Of a DNA stretch of 64,000 nt, positions 17,807 to 26,653 are shown in pieces. The position numbers and the translations under genes are program-made. The notes under the pieces were generated by a model. That model was not told the origin of the DNA. It did no database searches and was given only the letters and a program-made list of their open reading frames with translations. Each line of letters begins with the position of its first letter. Position 1 is the first letter of the stretch. The stretch covers positions 138,774 through 202,773 of the forward strand of contig NZ_LOCN01000001.1 of the NCBI RefSeq assembly GCF_001574435.1. The letters are read 5' to 3'. This stretch comes from Moritella sp. JT01 (GTDB lineage: Bacteria; Pseudomonadota; Gammaproteobacteria; Enterobacterales; Moritellaceae).

Positions 17807-17983
17807 CTACTGCTTAATAGAAAAGTATTTTATTAAGTCTTGGCTATAATCTTCTATTGATGTGTATCCGTAGTACTTGAGTGCATCATTACTGTCAATA
17901 CCGTATCCATAGGTAATTAGTCCAATCCATTCACTACGGTTTTCGATAATTAGTTGATTAATTCTGTTTATTAAAGCATTCAT
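17807..17983 (-). CDS. Small hypothetical protein, 58 residues
   Basis: I do not recognise it. From ATG 17983 (GGAG 8 bases upstream) it encodes an acidic, tyrosine-rich chain with an amphipathic start (MNALINRINQLIIENRSEW), a glycine/tyrosine centre (LITYGYGIDSND) and a C-terminal YTSIEDYSQDLIKYF. The in-frame ATG nine codons upstream lacks a ribosome site. There is no signal peptide or membrane helix. It lies between norW and a divergently transcribed AraC regulator. Confidence 0.55.
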   Translation of the reverse strand: MNALINRINQLIIENRSEWIGLITYGYGIDSNDALKYYGYTSIEDYSQDLIKYFSIKQ

Positions 17984-18143
17984 ATTATTATCTCCAGTTG
18001 AGTCGTTCACTTACTTTCAAGTTTACTCTGTTGGCGACAACACATGAGTGTTACCCATCCACATAGCAATACTATTCGCTCATTAGTTACGTTATCATTA
18101 CTTATTAGTACTAATCAGTATTATTGTTCTATAGGTCGAGTAT

Positions 18144-19022
18144 ATGAAAGAATATATTGAGAAGGTACCGCAACGTATTGGAGTGTCTTGGCGGTATAAG
18201 AAAGTATTGGAAGAAGTAAAAAATTTTGATTGGCACCAACATGAAGAATATGAAATTGCCATACACCGCAATTTTAATGGGCTAAGTCTTATTGGAAACT
18301 ATTGCAGCGATATCAATCATAATCACATGGTATTATTAGCGCCAAGTATCCCACATGCATTTTGCTCTGATAAACTGCCGATATCGCAGCGTTGTGAAAC
18401 GCACGTGTTATGGTTTAAAAAAGAATGGATCGAGCAGTTAATCTATTGCTGCAGCGAACTCAAACCATTACGTTCTGTTTTAAGCGAAGCGCAAAAAGGC
18501 ATACAGTTTTCACATACGACTGCAGAGCAAGTTTTCTTGTTGCTAGATGACGTGTTATTACTCAATCCCGTTGAGCAATTAGCAACTTTAATGCGTGTTT
18601 TTTCGCTTTTAATTGATGATGAACAGCAAACGCCATTGTTATTGAGAAAGACCGTTCAAGGTGATCCGGATAATCACGTTGAAAATAAGCTTAGAAAGGC
18701 AGAAACGTTTCTTCTTAAAAATTTTCAGCGTCCTATTTATCAAGCGGATTTAGCGCGCCATTTATATGTTAGCGAGAGTACGATTAGACGGTTTTTCTTC
18801 AAACATTATAAAGAAAGTTTTTCACAACATTTGATGAAAATTAGGTTAAACGTTGCCTGTGAACTGCTCGTTAACACTCAATTACCAATAAATATAATCA
18901 TGGAAAAAGTGGGTTACTTTAATCAAGCCAACTTTAATCGTCAGTTTAAAGCCTATAAGCACGTGCCCCCAAATAGCTACCGAAAAGCATTGAAACTGTT
19001 AGATGATGGTAAACAAAACTAA
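18144..19022 (+). CDS. AraC-family transcriptional regulator
   Basis: The protein is 292 residues. The N-terminal part (about 25-110) is a cupin-like sensor (FDWHQHEEYEIAI, then HMVLLAPSIPHAF with the family's P-x2-H). The C-terminal part (about 187-285) is the two-HTH AraC domain, with DLARHLYVSESTIRRFFFKHY and a second helix pair ending GYFNQANFNRQFKAYKHVPP, near the canonical GFxxxSxFxRxFK signature. Inducer and targets are unknown. It could control itself or the small gene upstream on the other strand; nothing shows which. A bidirectional terminator follows at once. Confidence 0.88.
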   Translation: MKEYIEKVPQRIGVSWRYKKVLEEVKNFDWHQHEEYEIAIHRNFNGLSLIGNYCSDINHNHMVLLAPSIPHAFCSDKLPISQRCETHVLWFKKEWIEQLIYCCSELKPLRSVLSEAQKGIQFSHTTAEQVFLLLDDVLLLNPVEQLATLMRVFSLLIDDEQQTPLLLRKTVQGDPDNHVENKLRKAETFLLKNFQRPIYQADLARHLYVSESTIRRFFFKHYKESFSQHLMKIRLNVACELLVNTQLPINIIMEKVGYFNQANFNRQFKAYKHVPPNSYRKALKLLDDGKQN

Positions 19023-19054
19023 AAAGGCCGCGAACTTGAAGTTGCAGCCTTTTT
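19021..19054. terminator. Bidirectional terminator between the araC-type and M32 genes
   Basis: AAAAAGGC and GCCTTTTT pair around an inner GAACTT/AAGTT stem. It starts at the stop codon of the AraC-type gene and has A/T runs on both sides, so it can serve the two convergent genes. Confidence 0.8.
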
Positions 19055-19083
19055 ATCGTTTATTCATTTAAATTAAATGGGCA

Positions 19084-20574
19084 TTACAAATAACGCGCCT
19101 GTAAATGGGTTTTAAAGTGCGCAGGGTTTAATGTTTCACCTGTAGCTTTAGCGACTAAATCATTGGTACTTAGCAATGATGCATTTTGCCAAATATTGGT
19201 TTTAAGCCAGTTAAAGATAGGCGATAAATCACCACTGGTAATGATTGCTGGCACATCCATCTGTTGGTTAATCGTCGCCATGAACTGCGCCGCATACATA
19301 GCGCCAAGTGTATAAGACGGGAAATAACCAAAGCTACCATCAGTCCAATGTACATCTTGCATACAGCCATTACGGTAATTCCCTTTGGTATCTACACCAA
19401 GGTATTGCTGCATTTTAAGCGCCCACAACTCAGGAATATCATCAACTTCAATATCGCCATTCATCAATGCTTGTTCGATTTCGTAGCGTAACATTACATG
19501 GGCAGGGTAAGTGACTTCATCGGCATCAACACGGATAAAATCAGGTTTAACTCGGGTATAGCATTGGCTTAAATTCAGCGGGTTATAAATTGCTTTATCT
19601 GTGCCTGAAAATGCTTTTTGTATTTCTGGTGTTAGTAACGTTAAAAACTCTTTACTACGGCCTAATTGCATTTCAAATAACAAGCTTTGGCTTTCATGAA
19701 TGCCCATCGAGCGCGCTTGACCTACAGGCAGGTGGTTCAATGCTTTTGGTAGACCTTGCTCATAACGTGCGTGACCCGTTTCATGGACCACCCCCATCAG
19801 GCTTTGGGTGAAATCATCTTCTTCGTATCTCGTTGTTATCCGCACGTCTGATGCAACACCACCACAGAATGGATGCGTTGATACGTCAAGACGACCATGA
19901 TTAAAATCAAAACCGAGGATCTGCATGGTCTTTAAACCAAGCTGTTGTTGTGCTGCAATTGGAAAATGTCCTGTTGGCATGATGACATTGTCACTGCGTT
20001 GTTTTTCCTGGGCTGCGAGCGTTAATTCCGGTAACCAAGATTTTACTTCATCAAAAATAGGGTTTAGTTGTGCACTGGTCATGCCCGGTTCGTACAAATC
20101 CATCAAGGCATCGTAGTTACTGCAATTGTTAGCTTGAGCGCGAATACTGGCTTCTTCGCGAGACAGTTCTACAACGGTTTTTAAGTTTTTAGAAAAACCT
20201 TCCCAATCATTTTCTTTACGCTGAGTACGCCAAGCGTGTTCACATTTAGAGCCTGCGAGGGATTGAGCTGCAACGAGGGCTTCTGGTACGACATTGGCTT
20301 GTTGCCAGCTACGATCAATTTCGGCCAAGCTTGCTTGTTGTTCACTTGACAGGTTTTCAGTTTGAGCTTGGTTAATTAAGTCGGCCAGTTGTGGTGCGGT
20401 ACTTTGCTGGTGGATCATGACAGCTAGTTCAGCCATTGCTTCAGAGCGTGCTTCATTACCGCCTGCTGGCATCATGGCTGCTTGATCCCAACCACAAATA
20501 GAAGATAGGTGGCTTAGGTTATGGATCTTTTTAAAGTGCTTAGATAACTCTTCATATGCTGAACTCGTTGTCAT
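19084..20574 (-). CDS. M32-family metallocarboxypeptidase (carboxypeptidase Taq type)
   Basis: The 496-residue protein has the family zinc motif H264-E-T-G-H268 (GVVHETGHARYEQG), preceded by HPF (234-236) and DVRITTRY (243-250) and followed by a SMGIHESQSLLFE block, which supplies the third zinc ligand, Glu. These are the hallmarks of M32 carboxypeptidases, cytoplasmic enzymes that remove C-terminal residues with broad specificity. Length is normal (about 490-510). The start has TTGGAGTTAAC upstream. It faces the AraC gene, with a shared terminator. The SDR gene lies 36 bp upstream on the same strand and may be co-transcribed. Confidence 0.94.
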   Translation of the reverse strand: MTTSSAYEELSKHFKKIHNLSHLSSICGWDQAAMMPAGGNEARSEAMAELAVMIHQQSTAPQLADLINQAQTENLSSEQQASLAEIDRSWQQANVVPEALVAAQSLAGSKCEHAWRTQRKENDWEGFSKNLKTVVELSREEASIRAQANNCSNYDALMDLYEPGMTSAQLNPIFDEVKSWLPELTLAAQEKQRSDNVIMPTGHFPIAAQQQLGLKTMQILGFDFNHGRLDVSTHPFCGGVASDVRITTRYEEDDFTQSLMGVVHETGHARYEQGLPKALNHLPVGQARSMGIHESQSLLFEMQLGRSKEFLTLLTPEIQKAFSGTDKAIYNPLNLSQCYTRVKPDFIRVDADEVTYPAHVMLRYEIEQALMNGDIEVDDIPELWALKMQQYLGVDTKGNYRNGCMQDVHWTDGSFGYFPSYTLGAMYAAQFMATINQQMDVPAIITSGDLSPIFNWLKTNIWQNASLLSTNDLVAKATGETLNPAHFKTHLQARYL

Positions 20575-20610
20575 GTTAACTCCAAGGTTGAGACTATTAA
20601 TAGGGGAATA

Positions 20611-21435
20611 TCAGCCTGATTTAGCTAATATTTTATCTAATACTCTAAAGGGTAAAATACGTTTTAACAAGGCAAATAAATAGGTTGGAAAGGTCACGTA
20701 ATAACGTACTTTCGGATTTTTGCTTTCTATCGCATGAATAAGTGCTTTAGTTACCGCCTCAGGGCCAAGGGTAAACTGACTGCTGACGTCTTTTTTACCT
20801 AACCGACTAATTTGCTGCTGGTAATCAGCACTGTGGATACTATTTTCGATATCAATATTGGCTTGAAAGGCTGACAATGAATTAGCTCTAAATTGGCTTA
20901 CAATAGGACCAGGTTCAATAAGTGACACCTTGATTGGGGAATCCAATAACTCCAGTCTTAACGTGTCTGTTAGTCCTTCTAGCGCAAATTTACTTGCGTT
21001 GTATGCCCCGCGATATTTCATCGTCACTAAACCTAGAACTGAGCTGTTTTGAATAATGCGGCCGCGGCCATTGGCGCGCATTAATGGAATAATTTGTGTG
21101 GTTAGCTCGTGCCAGCCAAAGACATTGGTTTCAAATTGAACACGCAACGCATCTGTCGGTAAATCTTCGACAGCGCCCGGTTGACCATAAGCGCCGTTAT
21201 TAAAGAGTACATCAATCTTACCATCGGTGAGTTGCGTTATATGTGCGACCGCAGCAGTAATAGAGGCTGTAGAATTTAAGTCCAATTGTACACTTTCAAA
21301 ACCTTGTTCAATTAACTTAGTCACGTCTTGCGTCTTTCTCGCCGTTGCAAAAACACGATAACCTGCCGCTTTCAGGGTGACAGCAGCGTGATAACCTATC
21401 CCTGTTGAAGCGCCGGTAATTAATACTGTTTGCAT
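20611..21435 (-). CDS. Short-chain dehydrogenase/reductase (SDR)
   Basis: This 274-residue classical SDR has the cofactor motif TGASTGIG (7-14), NNGAYG (79-84), catalytic Ser131/132 and Y145-N-A-S-K149. The tail after about residue 230 is hydrophobic and basic, as in SDRs that associate loosely with membranes. It oxidises or reduces an alcohol or ketone with NAD(P); the substrate cannot be told from the sequence. There are 36 bp to the downstream M32 gene, so a two-gene unit is possible. Confidence 0.88.
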   Translation of the reverse strand: MQTVLITGASTGIGYHAAVTLKAAGYRVFATARKTQDVTKLIEQGFESVQLDLNSTASITAAVAHITQLTDGKIDVLFNNGAYGQPGAVEDLPTDALRVQFETNVFGWHELTTQIIPLMRANGRGRIIQNSSVLGLVTMKYRGAYNASKFALEGLTDTLRLELLDSPIKVSLIEPGPIVSQFRANSLSAFQANIDIENSIHSADYQQQISRLGKKDVSSQFTLGPEAVTKALIHAIESKNPKVRYYVTFPTYLFALLKRILPFRVLDKILAKSG

Positions 21436-21527
21436 TGTTTATATCCCCATGTTGCTTTGTGCTTAACGTATAATAAAGAGTTGATGGTTTTTTGTTAGGT
21501 ATGCAGTTTGTCATGAATTTCAGACAC

Positions 21528-21568
21528 AAAAAAGCCCGTTACTATTTTAAACATAGAGTGACGGGCTT
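21528..21568 (-). terminator. Terminator after the DUF2333 gene
   Basis: AAGCCCGT and ACGGGCTT pair, with AGT/ACT extending the stem across one mismatch. The minus strand continues into TTTTTTG, matching transcription from the DUF2333 gene that ends 25 bp away. Confidence 0.85.
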
Positions 21569-21592
21569 AAGCGTTATTTATACCAACAAAGA

Positions 21593-22570
21593 TTAACCTT
21601 GTTCTAGTAATCTGCGTAGGTCAATTACGGCCGCATTAGCACGAGACAGGTAGTTTGCCATTACCAGAGAGTGGTTAGCAAACATACCAAAACCAGCACC
21701 GTTTAGAATGATAGGGCTGCTTACAGGCTGAAGTGATGCCTCTAATTCAAGAATGATTTGGTCAACACTTGCCAGTGCATTCTTCTTCTCTAATACGCCT
21801 TTAAAGTCAATACGTGCTGCTTTTAAATAATGATATAGTGCCCAAGAAGAACCACGTGCTTCCCAGAATACATTATCGATTTCTAACCATGGTGTTTTAA
21901 CGGTAGAACCAGATTCTGTGAATGTGGATTGCTCCGCGCCAAGATCTCCCGATAAATCAGTATTGATACGGTATTGACCAACAGATGCACTTAAACGTTG
22001 TGATAATGAACCAAGACGTTTTTCCACTTGTTTAAACCATTCTGCCAGGTTATCAGCACGCGCATAAAATTGTGCATTTTTTGATTGTGAATCGTTTAAT
22101 TTATCTAGGTATGTTTGAAGATTAGAAATTGTTTTTTTGTATTCAGAATTGGCATTGGTTGGGAATAAACGTGTATGTTCAACGTTTAACGAACCGTGGG
22201 CTTTCTGTAGGTCTTTATTTTCAGTTGACTGCGTTTGTGAGCGGCTTAAGTCACGACGTAATACTAACATCAGATCACGTGATTGCTCTAATAATCCATA
22301 TTCCCATGATGGCATGTTATCCATCAAGATCGCAGGTGGTAATACGGAATTACTGAGATAACCGCCATTTTTGTCGTCTAATGTTTGGAGTGTTTTAATC
22401 AGGGTGGCAGTGGTGTAAGAACCTACCGCAATATCAGCATTATTCTTAGTTAACTCTTCCGTGACTTGTGTTGGACTGAAATTAGCGGGTTCAGCACTCC
22501 AATAAATAGTCGTTGCATAAAAGATAATACTGACGGCAGCAATACCTGCAATGATTTTAGATTTACTCAT
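21593..22570 (-). CDS. DUF2333-family membrane-anchored protein
   Basis: The protein is 325 residues from ATG 22570, chosen because GAGGGAACGACCAG precedes it; the ATG seven codons upstream has no such site. One N-terminal membrane helix (about residues 4-22, IIAGIAAVSIIFYATTIYW) is followed by a mainly helical soluble region. Conserved stretches NGGYLSNSVLPPAILMDNMP-SWEYG and QVEKRLGSLSQRLSASVGQYR match the DUF2333 family as I remember it. It is probably anchored in the inner membrane and faces the periplasm. The function of the family is unknown. It is a single-gene unit with its own terminator. Confidence 0.8.
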   Translation of the reverse strand: MSKSKIIAGIAAVSIIFYATTIYWSAEPANFSPTQVTEELTKNNADIAVGSYTTATLIKTLQTLDDKNGGYLSNSVLPPAILMDNMPSWEYGLLEQSRDLMLVLRRDLSRSQTQSTENKDLQKAHGSLNVEHTRLFPTNANSEYKKTISNLQTYLDKLNDSQSKNAQFYARADNLAEWFKQVEKRLGSLSQRLSASVGQYRINTDLSGDLGAEQSTFTESGSTVKTPWLEIDNVFWEARGSSWALYHYLKAARIDFKGVLEKKNALASVDQIILELEASLQPVSSPIILNGAGFGMFANHSLVMANYLSRANAAVIDLRRLLEQG

Positions 22571-22695
22571 CTGGTCGTTCCCTCGAATCATACATTAAGT
22601 TTAGTAATATTTACTCTAGTGTAACTCGCTGAAATGCTTGCAACAAGCCTAATCACAATATAATAAAATACAGGCCAATACTGACATAAAGTACG

Positions 22696-22971
22696 TTATG
22701 TTTTTTTAATTCTGACTACATGCATAATTTCTATCTTGAATCCTGCGACGTTTTCGACCTCAGGGTAATAAGTCAGATTTACGTATACGCCGGTTAATGA
22801 TCTATAAGCCTTTTTGCGTTTAAATTTGAACGGTACACGGTGGCCTTCTATCATGACAGTATTGAGGTACCATTCGTCTTTTTCTCTTTGTACATGGGAA
22901 GTGACTTTTTGGAGTTCTGAATGGGTTAATCCGGGATGCTTGTTGAGTAATTTATCGGGATCGGAAGCCAT
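22696..22971 (-). CDS. Conserved hypothetical protein, 91 residues
   Basis: I can give no function. The small basic protein has LNKHPGLTHSELQKVTSHVQ, then EKDEWYLNTVMIEGHRVPFK, KRKKAYRSL and NLTYYPEVENVAGF, ending in basic MHVVRIKKT. It looks like an alpha-beta fold without signal peptide or membrane helix, and I believe similar short proteins occur in Shewanella-type marine bacteria, though I cannot check. The start has no strong ribosome site (TATAATAAATGG). It is likely real because the frame is clean and the composition protein-like. Confidence 0.65.
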   Translation of the reverse strand: MASDPDKLLNKHPGLTHSELQKVTSHVQREKDEWYLNTVMIEGHRVPFKFKRKKAYRSLTGVYVNLTYYPEVENVAGFKIEIMHVVRIKKT

Positions 22972-23205
22972 TTATTATAGTCTCATTGTATTTTAGTTAC
23001 TTGAATATAGACGTTGCTTGCAATGTTGAACTTGTTGACTGCAACTTGAAATTATCGATGTTCTGCCATGAGTATATCTCAAAATGGCGTTAAACTTTGT
23101 TTATTGACGCTATTTTTCAGGTTTACGGGTGTAAATATGATATAAACTAAGAGTAAATTTCAACTCCCTTTCGATAATTACATTAGGGGTAACAGGGAGA
23201 AAGAT

Positions 23206-23985
23206 GTGAGACAAAATACACGTCATCAAAAAATAATTTCGCTGGTTAAAGAAGAAGGGTTTGTCAGTACTGAAGTCTTAGTTGAACATTTCTCAGTCAG
23301 CCCACAAACAATCCGTCGAGATTTAAATGAATTAGCGGATAAAAACTTGGTTCGCCGTCATCATGGTGGCGCCTCATTACTAGAAAGCAGTGTAGTTAAT
23401 GATACATACGTTAACCGCAAACAAAAAACAGCTAAAGGTAAAATGAAAATAGCGCAAGCGATGGCGGAACGCATTCCTGATGGTTCATCGTTATTTATTG
23501 ATATTGGCACCACATCAGAAGCCTTAGCGCACGCATTACTTAATCATACTAATTTACGTATTGTTACCAACAACTTGAATGTTGCGACTATTTTGATGCA
23601 GAAGCCTGATTTTAGAGTGATTGTCGCTGGTGGTGAAGTACGTAATAAAGACGCCGGTGTTGTGGGTGAAGCAACGGTCGATTTTATTAAACAGTTTAGA
23701 ATGGATTTCGGTATTGTGACTATCAGTGGTTTAGATATGGACGGTTCATTACTCGACTTCGATTATCAAGAAGTGCGAGTGACACAAGCGATTATCGAAT
23801 GTTCACAAGAAGTATTTTTACCTGTTGACCACACTAAATTTGGCCGTAATGCTATGGTTAACATTGGTAATGTAAATCAAGTTAATAAATTATTTACAGA
23901 TATCGAACCGCCAGAAGAACTTGCGAAGTTATTGTTGTTACATCAGGTCGAGTCGATAGTCTGTAAATCAACGTTAGAGAGTTAA
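23206..23985 (+). CDS. glpR: DeoR-family repressor, glycerol-3-phosphate regulon (GlpR)
   Basis: The 259-residue protein starts at GTG 23206 with AGGGAGA upstream. The N-terminal winged HTH reads VSTEVLVEHFSVSPQTIRRD, then LNELADKNLVRRHHGGAS, almost the E. coli GlpR sequence. The C-terminal DeoR sensor domain has IDIGTTSEALAHALLNH, TNNLNVA, GEVRNKDAGVVGEATVDFI and VDHTKFGRNAMVN. It should repress glp genes until glycerol-3-phosphate binds. No glp gene is adjacent, so it must act at a distance; the next gene is an unrelated ParA. Confidence 0.88.
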   Translation: MRQNTRHQKIISLVKEEGFVSTEVLVEHFSVSPQTIRRDLNELADKNLVRRHHGGASLLESSVVNDTYVNRKQKTAKGKMKIAQAMAERIPDGSSLFIDIGTTSEALAHALLNHTNLRIVTNNLNVATILMQKPDFRVIVAGGEVRNKDAGVVGEATVDFIKQFRMDFGIVTISGLDMDGSLLDFDYQEVRVTQAIIECSQEVFLPVDHTKFGRNAMVNIGNVNQVNKLFTDIEPPEELAKLLLLHQVESIVCKSTLES

Positions 23986-24019
23986 ACTATTAAATAATTA
24001 TTAGAGAAGGGAGTGTCTC

Positions 24020-24784
24020 GTGATCCGTGTTGTTTTTAATCAAAAAGGTGGCGTAGGTAAATCTACGATCTGTAGTAATTTAGCTGCTATAGCTGCATCA
24101 GAAGGTAAGCGTACGCTTATTATTGATTTAGATAGTCAATGTAATACCAGCGCCTATTTATTAGGAAATGATTATAAGGTTGATTTTAGTGCTGCTGAGT
24201 TTTTTGAGCAGACATTAAATATTATTATGAAAGGGCGACCTTATAATGATTTTATCACGCCGACGCCATTTCCTAACCTTGCTATTATGCCAGCGTCAGA
24301 ATTGCTTGGTGAATTGATTGTTAAATTAGAACAACGCCATAAGATCTATAAATTGCGTGATGCTATGGTGAAGTTAAGACGTGATTACGATGAGATTTAC
24401 ATCGATACGCCGCCAGCATTTAACTTTTATAGTTTGTCGGCCTTGATTGCCGCGGATACTTGTTTGATTCCCTTCGATTGTGATGATTTCTCACGTCGTG
24501 GTTTATATAGTTTATTAGCCAATATTGAAGAAACACGACAAGATCATAATGATAAATTAAGGGTAGAAGGGATTGTGGTTAACCAGTACCAAGGGCAAGC
24601 AAGTTTACCAAAAAAACTGGTTGCAGAATTAAGAGCGGAAAATTTACCGATTTTAAATACCCTGATCCACAGCTCAGTGAAAGTAAAAGAATCACATAAT
24701 ATTTCCCAACCCTTGATCAATTGTGCGCCTAAGCATAAAGTGACGCTGCAATTTTGCGATCTCTACGCTGAGATCTCTGCATAA
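24020..24784 (+). CDS. Orphan ParA-family ATPase
   Basis: The 254-residue chain starts at GTG 24020 with AAGGGAG upstream. It carries the deviant Walker A K9-G-G-V-G-K-S-T16 with the signature Lys9, the Asp-rich switch LIIDLDSQCNTSAY and Walker B IYIDTPPAF. These mark ParA/MinD-type dimeric ATPases that position DNA or protein cargo. No ParB gene or parS-like repeat is beside it, and the flanks are glpR and hemF, so it is not a plasmid partition locus. It may position another cargo; which one is unknown. Confidence 0.85.
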   Translation: MIRVVFNQKGGVGKSTICSNLAAIAASEGKRTLIIDLDSQCNTSAYLLGNDYKVDFSAAEFFEQTLNIIMKGRPYNDFITPTPFPNLAIMPASELLGELIVKLEQRHKIYKLRDAMVKLRRDYDEIYIDTPPAFNFYSLSALIAADTCLIPFDCDDFSRRGLYSLLANIEETRQDHNDKLRVEGIVVNQYQGQASLPKKLVAELRAENLPILNTLIHSSVKVKESHNISQPLINCAPKHKVTLQFCDLYAEISA

Positions 24785-24795
24785 TATTTTCGATT

Positions 24796-24829
24796 GCTTT
24801 GGCTAAGGATATGAAGCCTTGGCTAAAGC
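24796..24829 (+). terminator. Possible hairpin after the parA-type gene
   Basis: GCTTTGGCTAAGG and CCTTGGCTAAAGC pair, allowing two G-U-type mismatches. A weak T-rich stretch follows later (GACTTCTTTTC). It would end the parA-type transcript before hemF. Confidence 0.35.
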
Positions 24830-24937
24830 GGTTTGACTTCTTTTCATACTCATTTGTGTGAGTGTATTTTTATTAATCATCTTTTTAGACAGCATTCGGC
24901 CTCAATGTTTGCTGTTTAAGTGATAAGCAAGGTAGTT

Positions 24938-25840
24938 ATGTCAGTTAGTATTAATGACCTAGAATCATTTTTTCGTAATATCCAACAATCCATTATCACG
25001 GCTTTTCAGGCTGAAGAAACCAATGGCGAGTTTATCGCTGATCATTGGACCAGTCATCTCGGTCGGGGCACTAGCTGTGTATTACGCGATGGTGAAGTAT
25101 ATGAAAGCGCGGGTGTAAACTTTTCGATGGTAAGCGGCGATAAATTACCGGCAGCTGCATCGGCTAAACGTCCACAATTTACCGGAATGTCATATCAAGC
25201 GATGGGCGTGTCGGTAGTAGTTCATCCACGTAACCCGCATGCACCGACAAGTCATGCCAATGTACGCATGTTTATGGTGACTGATAACGACGGTCAACAG
25301 CACTGGTGGTTGGGTGGTGGTTTTGATCTAACGCCAATTCATTTGTACGCGGATGATGCCCGTCATTTTCATACTGCGGCGCGTGATGCTGTCGCTCCAT
25401 TTGGTGATGAGCTGTACCCACAGTTCAAACAAGATGCAGATGAATATTTCTATATGCCACACCGTGAAGAATATCGTGGTATTGGCGGCATTATTTATGA
25501 TGACCTGAATCAGTGGGACATTGAAAAAAGTTTAAGCTTTATTGAATCTGTTGCTAAAGGTTATACGCAAGCTTATGCGCCAATTATTGCTAAACGTAAA
25601 AATCAGCCGTACACAGAACAAGAACGCCAGTTCCAATTGTTCCGTCGTACTCGTTATGCCGAATTTAATTTGATTGTTGACCGTGGCACTATTTTTGGTC
25701 TGCAAAGCAAGGGGAGAACGAAGTCTATTTTGATGTCTATGCCTCCGCTTGCCAGTTGGCACTATGATGATCTAGAGCCGCAGAACGAGGCACAACAAGC
25801 GTTAGTTGATGTTGTTTCACAACCTCGGACTTGGCTATAG
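24938..25840 (+). CDS. hemF: Aerobic coproporphyrinogen III oxidase
   Basis: The protein is 300 residues from ATG 24938 (AAGGTAGTT upstream); an in-frame GTG at 24920 is not favoured. Family blocks are clear: GGGTSCVLR-like GRGTSCVLRDGEVYE, GVNFS, MGVSVVVHPRNPHAPTSHANVR, WWLGGGFDLTP and RYAEFNLIVDRGTIFGLQ, ending SMPPLASWHYD. The enzyme decarboxylates coproporphyrinogen III to protoporphyrinogen IX using O2 in haem synthesis. A small terminator follows. The gene appears monocistronic. Confidence 0.97.
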   Translation: MSVSINDLESFFRNIQQSIITAFQAEETNGEFIADHWTSHLGRGTSCVLRDGEVYESAGVNFSMVSGDKLPAAASAKRPQFTGMSYQAMGVSVVVHPRNPHAPTSHANVRMFMVTDNDGQQHWWLGGGFDLTPIHLYADDARHFHTAARDAVAPFGDELYPQFKQDADEYFYMPHREEYRGIGGIIYDDLNQWDIEKSLSFIESVAKGYTQAYAPIIAKRKNQPYTEQERQFQLFRRTRYAEFNLIVDRGTIFGLQSKGRTKSILMSMPPLASWHYDDLEPQNEAQQALVDVVSQPRTWL

Positions 25841-25853
25841 TTTTTATTTTGGG

Positions 25854-25871
25854 CCACGCTTAATTGCGTGG
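25854..25871 (+). terminator. Terminator after hemF
   Basis: CCACGC and GCGTGG pair over a 6-base loop, followed by TTTT. The hairpin begins 13 bp after the hemF stop and lies between convergent hemF and the Nudix gene. Confidence 0.75.
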
Positions 25872-25880
25872 TTTTAACGT

Positions 25881-26450
25881 TCAATTCGAACGAATGTGTT
25901 TCGAAAAATCTTTAATTATCGCCGCTGTTGTTCCCCATATCGGATATTTACCCCAAGGCATAAAGGTGACTTCACGGTACTTACCTTTAAATAAACTTCT
26001 TTCGATAATGTGATTGTCATCATCGAGCAGGAAAGATAAAGGCACTTCAAATATTTCATCAACTTCATTGGGGTCAATCTTGGATTGGTAATCACTGTCG
26101 ATCAAAGCCACGACGGGGGTGACATAATAGCGGCTAATCGTGACTCGACTGGGTAGTGTTCCTAATACGGTGATTTTATCGGCTGGAATACCAATTTCTT
26201 CATGGGTTTCACGTAATGCGGTGGCAATGGATGAACTATCGGTTTCTTCGGATTTACCACCGGGTAGCGCTATTTGACCACTGTGGTGGCGTAGATGTGA
26301 CGCGCGACGAGTCAAAATTAAATTCAGTTCTTGCTCTCGTTCGACAATAGGAAATAGGACGGCCGCAGGCGTAAACATTTTGGATAATTTACTCACCGAT
26401 TTACTGCCAGGCGACAGTACAAAACGTGAAGTTAAAGAATTAATATCCAT
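25881..26450 (-). CDS. CoA-type Nudix hydrolase (NudL-like)
   Basis: The 189-residue protein has a complete Nudix box at about residues 65-87 (GKSEETDSSSIATALRETHE, then EIG) with the REx2EE core. Just before it is LTRRASHLRHHSGQIALPGG, the extra motif of the CoA pyrophosphatase branch (LLTxR(S/A)xxLRxxxGxVxFPGG). It probably splits CoA and its derivatives into 4'-phosphopantetheine and 3',5'-ADP, needing Mg or Mn. The start has AGGGACGC upstream. It converges on hemF. Confidence 0.88.
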   Translation of the reverse strand: MDINSLTSRFVLSPGSKSVSKLSKMFTPAAVLFPIVEREQELNLILTRRASHLRHHSGQIALPGGKSEETDSSSIATALRETHEEIGIPADKITVLGTLPSRVTISRYYVTPVVALIDSDYQSKIDPNEVDEIFEVPLSFLLDDDNHIIERSLFKGKYREVTFMPWGKYPIWGTTAAIIKDFSKHIRSN

Positions 26451-26628
26451 ACGCGTCCCTGCAACTAATTAAGTTGAAATAAGTACTTTAGTTTATTCAC
26501 TGATTTATTACGTTCATTAACTAAAGTACTGGATGACTCATTTAAAGTATAGGTAATATTTTACTTATAAAGAGTTAGTATTTTATAATCTTTAAAATCA
26601 ACCACTTAAATTTAATGCTTTTTACAGT

Positions 26629-26646
26629 GGCGATTAAGTGGCGATC
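26629..26646 (+). repeat. Candidate attachment-site repeat, left copy
   Basis: GGCGATTAAGTGGCGATC, itself an 11-bp-spaced doublet of GTGGCGAT when the preceding GT is included. It lies 8 bp past the integrase stop codon. The partner is at 28255-28272. Confidence 0.45.
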
Positions 26647-26653
26647 CCATATT

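Noticed and set aside
24020-24784. ParA gene as a sign of an integrated plasmid
   Set aside because: There is no ParB, no replication gene and no iterons; the flanks are ordinary chromosomal genes.
26629-26646. Left attachment repeat read as a sigma-54 promoter
   Set aside because: GG and GC spacing fits by chance, but -24 reads TGGCGA and -12 reads GTGGCG, and no gene follows on the plus strand. The partner copy at 28255 favours a direct repeat.
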